DNA of 7,924 nt from CAZAMT01 sp964486145 (lineage in GTDB: Bacteria > Bacteroidota > Bacteroidia > Bacteroidales > JAAAOM01). The stretch covers positions 1 to 7,924 of the forward strand of contig CAZAMT010000189.1 of NCBI GenBank assembly GCA_964486145.1. Direction: 5' to 3'. Below the pieces are notes generated by a model. That model made no database searches. It was not told the origin of the DNA and saw only the letters and a list, made by a program, of their open reading frames with translations. Positions within the stretch are counted from its first letter, which is position 1; every line of letters begins with the position of its first letter. Shown piece after piece: positions 1 to 5,433 of the stretch. The position numbers were made by a program, and so were the translations under genes.

Positions 1-20
1 ATTGTATTATATTATACAAT
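1..20. repeat. AT-rich inverted repeat at the window edge
   Basis: ATTGTAT (1-7) and ATACAAT (14-20) are perfect reverse complements separated by six A/T bases. This could be a small operator or a weak hairpin belonging to whatever lies to the left. There is no T-tract after it on the + strand, so it is not an obvious terminator. In such AT-rich DNA a 7-bp match may be chance. Confidence 0.35.
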
Positions 21-86
21 ACAAATTTACCAAAGAATTGGTTTAATAAGTGAAGTTATGACAATTTTGCATGCAGTTTCCCGGTA

Positions 87-119
87 TGGCATAAAAAATT
101 TATGTGGCATATTATATGC
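87..119. promoter_or_regulatory. Leader of the glutaredoxin gene with small repeats
   Basis: This AT-rich stretch holds CATAAA/TTTATG (90-95 and 99-104, 3-base spacer) and GCATAT-T-ATATGC (107-119). TGGCATA also occurs twice, at 87-93 and 105-111. Such overlapping symmetry upstream of a start codon (159) is compatible with a regulator site. No convincing TAnnTTTG promoter element was found here, so the role is unproven and the symmetry may be compositional. Confidence 0.2.
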
Positions 120-158
120 ATTTATCTGGATTATTATATATGTTTTAATTTTAAAAAT

Positions 159-752
159 ATGGAAAGTTTGGAAATTCACTCTTTAAATCAACTACATCAA
201 GCGGTTTCATCGGACAATAAATCGTTTTTACTGCTTTATAAAAGCAATACCGAAACAGGGAACCAGGCTCTGGCAGAATTTACCAGGGCTGCTGAAAAAG
301 TGACAGACATTCGGGTAATGCATGCTGACGTAAAAACTGTCAGGGATATTCATCCCAGGTATTCGATAAACAGTGCTCCATCGTTGCTTGAATTTGAAAA
401 AGACAAATTAAAAAATGTATACAAGGGTGTTCAATCTGCAGCCTACTACAATGCACTTTTCGAAGATGCTGTATACATTGCACAGGCCGAAAAATCAGGT
501 AAACCTTTAAAACGGGTTACGGTTTATTCGACTCCAACATGCTCGTGGTGCAATACTTTGAAATCTTATCTCAGGCAACATAAAATTCGATTTAATGATG
601 TAGATGTGTCAAGGGATCCTTCCTTGGCACAGGAATTGGTAAAACGTTCAGGACAGCAGGGTGTTCCCCAGACAGATATAAATGGCCAGATTATTGTTGG
701 ATTTGATAAACCAAAAATCAATCGATTGCTCGAAATTAAAGAACATGTTTAA
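159..752 (+). CDS. Thioredoxin-fold/glutaredoxin fusion protein (YruB/NrdH-like glutaredoxin)
   Basis: The protein is probably a cytoplasmic thiol-disulfide oxidoreductase of 197 aa. Residues about 118-195 form a glutaredoxin domain resembling the YruB/NrdH group. It begins VTVYSTPT, has the dithiol motif CSWC at 128-131, the cis-proline in GVPQT (Pro170), and ends GQIIVGFDKPKINRLL. Residues about 1-110 look like a thioredoxin fold that has lost its active site: the strand SFLLLYKSN leads into TETG where a WCxxC motif would be, while the cis-Pro region NSAPSLLEF (Pro74) is kept. C128 and C131 are the only cysteines. The frame is open from an ATG at 102, but those 19 extra codons encode an AT-rich tail (MWHIICIYLDYYICF) with no family resemblance, so the ATG at 159 is preferred. 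The gene lies 17 bp upstream of a GroES-like gene and is probably cotranscribed with it. The substrate is unknown. Confidence 0.85.
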   Translation: MESLEIHSLNQLHQAVSSDNKSFLLLYKSNTETGNQALAEFTRAAEKVTDIRVMHADVKTVRDIHPRYSINSAPSLLEFEKDKLKNVYKGVQSAAYYNALFEDAVYIAQAEKSGKPLKRVTVYSTPTCSWCNTLKSYLRQHKIRFNDVDVSRDPSLAQELVKRSGQQGVPQTDINGQIIVGFDKPKINRLLEIKEHV

Positions 753-769
753 CAAATAATTTATTTACA

Positions 770-1057
770 ATGAAAGAGTTACAACCAATAAATCAGCAAG
801 TATTACTGGATTTGACTGAAGAGAAGGAAGAAAAAACTACGCCATCAGGGATCATCATTCCTGATACTGCCAAAGAGAAACAGAACGTTGCAAAAGTTTT
901 GTCAATGAGTAGTATTGAAAATGCTGAAATATCCGTTGGAGATACGGTGCTGTATAAACAGTATTCCGGCACAGAAACGGAGTTTGAAGGCAAGAAATTC
1001 CTGTTAATACCATATGCTGACATACTGGCCAAAATCGTTGAAACAGAGGAAATTTAA
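770..1057 (+). CDS. GroES-like co-chaperonin, orphan paralogue
   Basis: This 95-aa protein belongs to the Cpn10/GroES family, which caps GroEL in the cytoplasm during protein folding. Visible family features are the N-terminal strand QPINQQVLLDL and a mobile-loop region about 16-35 with SGIIIPDTAKEK. The hydrophobic triplet Ile28-Ile30 there corresponds to the GroEL-contacting tripeptide. The core VGDTVLYKQYSGTE (56-69) and the C-terminal strand FLLIPYADILAKI also fit. It departs from canonical GroES after the mobile loop, where the usual GKVVAVGxG is AKVLSMSS, so the conserved glycines of the roof region are gone. No groEL follows; a terminator comes immediately after. It is therefore probably not the housekeeping groES but a second copy cotranscribed with the upstream glutaredoxin fusion. 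Whether it still binds GroEL is inference from the retained mobile loop. Confidence 0.85.
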   Translation: MKELQPINQQVLLDLTEEKEEKTTPSGIIIPDTAKEKQNVAKVLSMSSIENAEISVGDTVLYKQYSGTETEFEGKKFLLIPYADILAKIVETEEI

Positions 1058-1077
1058 GACAAAAACATCTGTTTTGA

Positions 1078-1107
1078 CCCGGATGGTTGACCATCCGGGT
1101 TTTTTTT
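1078..1107 (+). terminator. Intrinsic terminator of the glutaredoxin-GroES unit
   Basis: A perfect 9-bp GC-rich stem, CCCGGATGG (1078-1086) with CCATCCGGG (1091-1099), closes a TTGA tetraloop. Eight consecutive T residues (1100-1107) follow directly. It lies 20 bp after the GroES-like stop codon and on the sense strand of both upstream genes, so it ends that transcription unit. Confidence 0.93.
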
Positions 1108-1128
1108 GTGAATTTGTTAGTGAATTTG
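1108..1128. repeat. Short direct repeat, 12-bp period
   Basis: GTGAATTTG occurs at 1108-1116 and again at 1120-1128, giving not quite two units of a 12-bp period. It sits just past the terminator, in a 238-bp gap (1108-1345) that otherwise holds the next gene's promoter and leader. The rest of the gap, 1129-1265, shows no gene or RNA that I can recognise. Confidence 0.3.
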
Positions 1129-1265
1129 CAATTCCGAAAAACAATTCATCTCCCTTATCCCGGTTGATTGTGCCGGTTAATATTGCAGATGTTTGGCTAT
1201 AAACAATTTGAAACGAAGAAATTTTAATAAAATGCTGGCAAAAATCGTTTGATTTATTTTTTTTG

Positions 1266-1273
1266 TATATTTG
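1266..1273 (+). promoter_or_regulatory. Bacteroidota-type -7 promoter element (TATATTTG)
   Basis: TATATTTG matches the Bacteroidota primary sigma factor -7 consensus TAnnTTTG exactly. A TTTG at 1248-1251 lies upstream, but its 14-bp spacing is shorter than the roughly 19-20 bp usual for the -33 element, so that half is uncertain. Transcription from here would give a leader of about 65-70 nt for the gene starting at 1346. Confidence 0.55.
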
Positions 1274-1293
1274 TATGTAATTGATAGGAAGTC

Positions 1294-1311
1294 GGATATT
1301 CATAAATATCC
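1294..1311 (+). promoter_or_regulatory. Leader stem-loop or operator ahead of the NUMOD4/HNH gene
   Basis: GGATATT (1294-1300) and AATATCC (1305-1311) are perfect reverse complements around a CATA loop. They lie between the predicted promoter and the start codon. A second small dyad, GGAT-CA-ATCC, follows at 1319-1328. It could be an RNA hairpin or a binding site for a regulator, possibly the encoded protein itself (inference). No T-tract follows, so it is not a terminator. Confidence 0.4.
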
Positions 1312-1345
1312 TGTAATCGGATCAATCCAACTCATTTAATTAATC

Positions 1346-1915
1346 ATGAAAGATAAAGAATTTTGGGGAGAAGAATGGAAACCTGTTGATTTCGAAGGTA
1401 TTGCCAGTGATGAAATCTATGAAATTTCAAGTTACGGACGGATACGACGGTTCGTTAAAGACAAAGAATTCTGGAGAATACTCAAGCCTGCTGTTTGCAA
1501 TGGGTACTACTATTTTGCATTTAAAACAAATCCCAATGGCACAAAACGAAACAGGAAGACAAAGCTGGTACACCGGTTGGTTGCAGATAAATTTTGTGAG
1601 AAAGAGAGCGCTGCGCACAATTATGTATTGCACTTAAATTTCAACAAGTTAAACAACCATTTTAAAAACCTGAAGTGGGGCACCAAAGATGAGATGATGG
1701 AACATTCAAGAAACAGCCCCCGTTACTGGCCATCGAGAACCAAAGGGAAGATTACAAATGCTAAACTTACCGAAACGGAAGTGATGCGCATCAAGAAAAA
1801 ATTAAAACGTGGTAAAACAGCTTTGTACAAGATTGCCAAAGAATTTGGAATTACCCATACCCAGTTAAACAGAATCCGGTCAGGAGAAAACTGGGGACAT
1901 GTAAAAATTGATTAA
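1346..1915 (+). CDS. NUMOD4 / degenerate HNH / HTH domain protein
   Basis: This 189-aa protein combines DNA-binding modules known from homing endonucleases. Residues about 9-36 form a NUMOD4-like motif (EEWKPVDFEG then YEISSYGRIRRF). Residues about 74-112 resemble an HNH_3 fold: VHRLVADKF with His76, then VLHLNFNKLNN with His96, then KNLKW with Asn108. Where typical members read HIDGN, this one reads HLNFN, so the Asp and Gly of the core are replaced by Asn98 and Phe99. Residues about 138-186 are a helix-turn-helix tail (NAKLTETEVMRIKKKL, then YKIAKEFGITHTQLNRI, ending SGENWGHV). The gene has its own -7 element and terminator and does not interrupt another gene. From general familiarity, similar freestanding proteins seem common in Bacteroidota, which favours a resident DNA-binding protein, perhaps a regulator, over an active mobile endonuclease. 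The function is not established. Confidence 0.8.
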   Translation: MKDKEFWGEEWKPVDFEGIASDEIYEISSYGRIRRFVKDKEFWRILKPAVCNGYYYFAFKTNPNGTKRNRKTKLVHRLVADKFCEKESAAHNYVLHLNFNKLNNHFKNLKWGTKDEMMEHSRNSPRYWPSRTKGKITNAKLTETEVMRIKKKLKRGKTALYKIAKEFGITHTQLNRIRSGENWGHVKID

Positions 1916-1939
1916 GCAGCGCGCAGAGCTGCTTTTTTT
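1915..1939 (+). terminator. Intrinsic terminator of the NUMOD4/HNH gene
   Basis: AGCAGC (1915-1920) pairs with GCTGCT (1928-1933) around a 7-base loop, followed by a run of seven T residues (1933-1939). The stem begins at the last base of the stop codon. The T-tract exists only on the + strand, so it serves the rightward gene and not the convergent thiL-family gene. Confidence 0.85.
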
Positions 1940-1978
1940 ATGTCAAATAACATTCTTGGAAACAGCTTGTATCTGTTA

Positions 1979-3025
1979 TTAATTCGAAGAAATAAGCCCT
2001 CCTTTTGCGGAAATTAATTCAATTGCTTCGTTATTTATTGTAATCAATTTACAACCCTCATTATATGGTGCAATGTGACCAATAACAGAAACGTTTGATA
2101 TTTCCTTTACTTTTTCAAACAAATCAATGGGTACTGTAAAAAGCAATTCATAGTCTTCCCCGCCATTCAGTGCACATGTTGTAGACTCCAGGTTGAATTC
2201 TTCAGCAGCTTTTTCGGTTTCGCTATCAATGGGAATTTTATCCTGGTAAATCCGGCATCCAACCTGAGACTTTTCGCATAAATGCAGCACATCAGGTGCT
2301 AACCCATCGGAAACATCAATCATAGCTGTTGGTACAATATTTAATTCATGTAGTTTTTCCAAAACCTCAACCTTCAATTCTGGTTTTAGTTGACGCTCCA
2401 AAATATATTCGTGTCCGGTTAAATCCGGCTGAACATTGCTATTCGCTTCAAAAACAGCCCTTTCCCTTTCAAGTAACTGCAATCCAAGATATGCTGCCCC
2501 GAGGTTTCCAGTCACACAAATCAAGTCATTGCCTCCGGCACCATTCCGGTAAACCAAATGATCCGAATTTGCTCCCCCAATTGCAGTTACCGCAATTGAC
2601 AGTCCGGAAGAAGAACTGGTTGTTTCTCCTCCCACCAAATCAATACCGTATTTGTTGCAAGCCATGTGTATCCCGTCGTAGATTTCTTCCACTGCTTCAA
2701 CGGAAAACCGATTGGATAAAGATATGCCCGTTAGTATCTGGCGCGGGGTAGCATTCATTGCATAAATATTTGATATGGATGATACCACGGCTTTATAACC
2801 AAGATGTTTTAATGGAAAATAAACCAGACTAAAATGAATTCCTTCATTCAATATCTTTACAGATGTTACAACCTGGTTGTTTTTGAAATCAATAACGGCA
2901 GCATCATCACCCGATCCATGAATGGATCCTTCATTTTTTAGCACTGTTTTTTTTATTATCCTGTCAATCAATCCTGATTCACCAATTTCGCTGATTTGGG
3001 TAAGTTTTTTCTGTTCATCTGACAT
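1979..3025 (-). CDS. thiL: ThiL-family protein (thiamine-monophosphate kinase) with altered acidic motifs
   Basis: ThiL phosphorylates thiamine monophosphate to thiamine diphosphate with ATP in the cytoplasm. This 348-aa protein is full length for the family. It retains SGDDAAV (38-44), EGIHF (61-65), the PLKHLGYKAV segment, YRNGAGGNDLICVTGNLGAA (159-178), ERQLKPE, IDVSDGLAPD (236-245) and LNGGEDYELLF (286-296). Three positions that are normally aspartate are changed. The usual TTDxLxEG reads SVKILNEG (Lys57), LSDIxAM reads ISNIYAM (Asn86), and GGDT reads GGET (Glu134). In characterised ThiL these acidic residues help hold the metal ions and nucleotide, so catalysis may be changed or lost. 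The reading frame is intact with no sign of decay. The start at 3025 gives the normal N terminus. It is divergent from the suf operon (154 bp to the sufB start) and convergent with the NUMOD4/HNH gene. I could not find a clear promoter or terminator for it. The family is sure; kinase activity is uncertain. Confidence 0.88.
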   Translation of the reverse strand: MSDEQKKLTQISEIGESGLIDRIIKKTVLKNEGSIHGSGDDAAVIDFKNNQVVTSVKILNEGIHFSLVYFPLKHLGYKAVVSSISNIYAMNATPRQILTGISLSNRFSVEAVEEIYDGIHMACNKYGIDLVGGETTSSSSGLSIAVTAIGGANSDHLVYRNGAGGNDLICVTGNLGAAYLGLQLLERERAVFEANSNVQPDLTGHEYILERQLKPELKVEVLEKLHELNIVPTAMIDVSDGLAPDVLHLCEKSQVGCRIYQDKIPIDSETEKAAEEFNLESTTCALNGGEDYELLFTVPIDLFEKVKEISNVSVIGHIAPYNEGCKLITINNEAIELISAKGGLISSN

Positions 3026-3089
3026 ATCAACTAAACTTTGAAACTCCTTATTTTGTTGTAAAGATCACGAAACTTTGTCAAGGATTTTG

Positions 3090-3097
3090 TATCTTTG
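3090..3097 (+). promoter_or_regulatory. -7 promoter element of the suf operon (TATCTTTG)
   Basis: TATCTTTG is an exact match to the Bacteroidota -7 consensus TAnnTTTG. It would start transcription near 3102-3105, about 75 nt ahead of the preferred sufB start. No -33 element is well spaced to it; TTTG at 3074-3077 is only 12 bp upstream. An alternative, weaker -7 at 3098-3105 would stand 20 bp from that TTTG. Either way the start site falls at the inverted repeat 3101-3121. Confidence 0.6.
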
Positions 3098-3100
3098 TAC

Positions 3101-3121
3101 TATTTAGATTAAATCTAAATA
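3101..3121. promoter_or_regulatory. Candidate operator of the suf operon (perfect 21-bp dyad)
   Basis: TATTTAGATT (3101-3110) and AATCTAAATA (3112-3121) are perfect reverse complements around a single central A (3111). The dyad begins 3 bp after the -7 element and so covers the expected transcription start, a classic repressor position. Its TTTAG...CTAAA half-sites are reminiscent of DtxR/IdeR-type metal-regulator boxes, although the spacing differs from the 19-bp IdeR box. An Rrf2/IscR-type or other regulator is also possible. Which protein binds is inference; the symmetry is directly visible. Confidence 0.65.
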
Positions 3122-3179
3122 AACGGAATAAAAAGAAGAGAGAAATTGTAGTGTGACGAATGAAAAACAAATGAAGATT

Positions 3180-4628
3180 ATGGAAAATTCTCAGGATAAA
3201 TTATTAGAAGGAGTAACGCAGGGAGAATATAAATATGGTTGGTCATCCAATATCGAAATGGAGACCATACCCAAGGGGCTAAATGAGGATGTGGTCAGAA
3301 TGATTTCAGCCAAAAAAAATGAACCCGAATTCATGCTCGAATTCAGACTAAAAGCATACCGGCACTGGAAAACTATGAAGATGCCTGAATGGGCTCACTT
3401 AAAGGTTCCAGAAATTAATTACCAGGATATCATTTATTACGCAGCCCCAAAACAAAAGGCAAAACTGGAAAGCATTGATGAGGTTGATCCCGAACTACTC
3501 GAAACATTTAATAAACTCGGAATACCTCTCGAAGAACAGAAGCGTTTAACGGGTGTTGCTGTTGATGCCGTTATGGATTCCATCTCGGTAAAAACAACAT
3601 TTCAGGATACCCTGGCCGAATTGGGGATCATTTTTTGTTCATTTAGTGAAGCTGTTCAAAAGCATCCTGACCTGGTAAAAAAATACATGGGTTCGGTAGT
3701 ACCTTACACTGATAATTATTTTGCAGCACTGAATTCTGCCGTTTTCAGCGATGGCTCGTTTTGTTACATTCCCAAGGATGTACGGTGCCCCATGGAGTTA
3801 TCCACCTATTTTCGGATCAATGCAGCCAATACAGGTCAATTTGAACGAACACTTATCATTGCCGAAGATGATAGCTATGTGAGTTATCTTGAAGGTTGTA
3901 CCGCTCCCATGCGCGATGAAAACCAGCTTCATGCTGCTATTGTGGAGATAATAGCTCTTGATAATGCAGAAGTTAAATACAGTACAGTGCAAAACTGGTA
4001 TCCCGGAAATAAAGAAGGTAAGGGTGGGGTATATAACTTTGTCACTAAAAGGGGAATTTGTAAAGGGGATAATTCAAAAATTTCCTGGACCCAGGTAGAA
4101 ACAGGTTCTGCCATCACCTGGAAGTACCCGAGTTGCATTTTGCGTGGCAACAATTCAATCGGTGAGTTTTATTCGGTTGCCGTTACCAACAATCATCAAC
4201 AGGCAGATACCGGTACTAAAATGACGCATATCGGCAAAAATACGCGCAGTACAATCATTTCCAAAGGTATTTCTGCAGGAAAAAGTCAAAACAGTTATCG
4301 TGGATTAGTTAAGGTTTTGAAAAATGCTGAAAACTCCAGAAATTTCACACAATGTGATTCGTTGTTGCTTGGTGATAAATGCGGGGCTCATACATTTCCT
4401 TACATCGAAGCTGACAATCGATCGGCCATTGTTGAACATGAGGCCACCACTTCAAAAATTGGTGAAGACCAGATATTTTACTGTAATCAGCGTGGGATAG
4501 ATACTGAAACTGCGATTGGTTTAATTGTAAACGGGTACGCCAAAGAAGTACTTAACAAGTTACCCATGGAATTTGCAGTCGAAGCTCAAAAGTTGCTTCA
4601 AATCAGTCTCGAAGGAAGTGTGGGATAG
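3180..4628 (+). CDS. sufB: Fe-S cluster assembly scaffold protein SufB
   Basis: SufB is the scaffold subunit of the cytoplasmic SufBCD complex on which iron-sulfur clusters are built. From the ATG at 3180 it is 482 aa, the usual length. Family signatures run throughout: YKYGWSSNIEMETIPKGL near the N terminus, EGCTAPMRDENQLHAA (238-252), SWTQVETGSAITWKYPSC, and the C-terminal block QCDSLLLGDKCGAHTFPYIE then VEHEATTSKIGEDQ. Cys392 corresponds to E. coli Cys405, which is essential for cluster assembly. Glu419-His420-Glu421 match E. coli 432-434, and Cys240 matches the conserved EGC cysteine. The frame is open from a GTG at 3153 and also has an ATG at 3171. A purine-rich stretch (3131-3145) is better spaced for the GTG, but alignment to family N termini favours 3180. 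It is the first gene of sufBCDS and is likely controlled by the operator at 3101-3121. Confidence 0.97.
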   Translation: MENSQDKLLEGVTQGEYKYGWSSNIEMETIPKGLNEDVVRMISAKKNEPEFMLEFRLKAYRHWKTMKMPEWAHLKVPEINYQDIIYYAAPKQKAKLESIDEVDPELLETFNKLGIPLEEQKRLTGVAVDAVMDSISVKTTFQDTLAELGIIFCSFSEAVQKHPDLVKKYMGSVVPYTDNYFAALNSAVFSDGSFCYIPKDVRCPMELSTYFRINAANTGQFERTLIIAEDDSYVSYLEGCTAPMRDENQLHAAIVEIIALDNAEVKYSTVQNWYPGNKEGKGGVYNFVTKRGICKGDNSKISWTQVETGSAITWKYPSCILRGNNSIGEFYSVAVTNNHQQADTGTKMTHIGKNTRSTIISKGISAGKSQNSYRGLVKVLKNAENSRNFTQCDSLLLGDKCGAHTFPYIEADNRSAIVEHEATTSKIGEDQIFYCNQRGIDTETAIGLIVNGYAKEVLNKLPMEFAVEAQKLLQISLEGSVG

Positions 4629-4662
4629 GACAGGATTATAATTTATAAAATATTTTCATAAA

Positions 4663-5415
4663 ATGCTAAATATTAAGAATTTACACGTCGAAATAGAAGG
4701 TAAAGAAATATTAAAAGGAATCGATCTTGAGGTAAAGCCCGGTGAAGTACATGCCATCATGGGGCCAAACGGTTCGGGCAAAAGCACCCTGGCCGCAGCG
4801 CTTGCCGGCCGTGAATATGCAGAAATAACACAAGGTGAAATATTTTACAAAGGGCAAGATTTATTAGATATGGAACCTGAAGATCGCGCCAAAGCTGGAA
4901 TCTTTTTAGGTTTTCAGTACCCGGTGGAAATCCCGGGCGTATCCATGATGAATTTCTTGAAAACAGCTGTTAATGAGCATCGTAAATTCAGGAATCAGCC
5001 ATCATTATCAGCGGCAGAATTTCTGAAGTTAATGCGTGAGAAGAAAGAACTTGTAGAAATTGAGTCGCAATTAACCAATCGTTCTGTAAATGAAGGTTTT
5101 TCTGGCGGCGAAAAAAAGAAAAACGAAATTTTTCAGATGGCAATGCTGGATCCAACGCTGGCCATCCTTGATGAAACGGATTCAGGACTGGATATTGATG
5201 CTCTTCGGATTGTTGCAAATGGAGTCAACAAGTTGAAAACAGCCGGTAATGCAACCGTTGTGATAACCCATTACCAGCGTTTGCTGAATTACATCATTCC
5301 TGATTACGTGCATGTGCTGTTTGGAGGAAAAATTGTTAAATCAAGTGGAAAAGAGCTGGCTATGGAACTTGAGGAGAAAGGATATGACTGGCTAAAAAAA
5401 GAAAAAGTTGGCTAA
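4663..5415 (+). CDS. sufC: Fe-S cluster assembly ATPase SufC
   Basis: SufC is the ABC-type ATPase of the SufBCD complex; it drives conformational change in SufB-SufD rather than transport. The protein has 250 aa, normal for the family. Visible motifs in order are Walker A GPNGSGKST (34-42, Lys40), Q-loop FQYP (Gln85), ABC signature FSGGEKKK (146-153), Walker B LAILDE (166-171, catalytic Glu171), the SufC-typical D-loop ETDSGLDIDAL and the H-loop ITHYQR (His203). Lys40, Glu171 and His203 fall at the same numbers as the key residues of E. coli SufC. There is no membrane segment. It starts 34 bp after sufB and ends 18 bp before sufD. Confidence 0.97.
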   Translation: MLNIKNLHVEIEGKEILKGIDLEVKPGEVHAIMGPNGSGKSTLAAALAGREYAEITQGEIFYKGQDLLDMEPEDRAKAGIFLGFQYPVEIPGVSMMNFLKTAVNEHRKFRNQPSLSAAEFLKLMREKKELVEIESQLTNRSVNEGFSGGEKKKNEIFQMAMLDPTLAILDETDSGLDIDALRIVANGVNKLKTAGNATVVITHYQRLLNYIIPDYVHVLFGGKIVKSSGKELAMELEEKGYDWLKKEKVG

Positions 5416-5433
5416 ACAAACGATACATTCAAA

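Noticed and set aside
102..158. Extended N terminus of the glutaredoxin fusion as a signal peptide or membrane anchor
   Set aside because: The 19 residues are rich in Ile/Tyr from AT-rich DNA, contain acidic residue Asp10 inside the hydrophobic run and lack a basic n-region. The ATG at 159 starts where the folded domain starts.
1..186. Frame-1 stretch open from the window edge to a stop at 184-186, with a hydrophobic translation
   Set aside because: It is AT-rich, shows no recognisable family, and overlaps the start of the well-supported glutaredoxin gene. Sixty open codons at such composition can arise by chance. It could still be the tail of an upstream gene, but nothing supports that.
1004..1303. 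99-codon minus-strand frame across the GroES-like gene, terminator and gap
   Set aside because: It runs antisense through a clear gene and a strong terminator, and its translation has no family features.
1946..1980. Possible terminator for the thiL-family gene (AATAAC...GTTATT with an inner AACAG/CTGTT stem)
   Set aside because: The stems are short and AT-rich, the outer one overlaps the stop codon, and no T-tract follows in the minus-strand direction.
2329..2751. 140-codon plus-strand frame inside the thiL-family gene
   Set aside because: It is antisense to a full-length protein with clear ThiL motifs; the translation is proline-rich and unlike any family I know.
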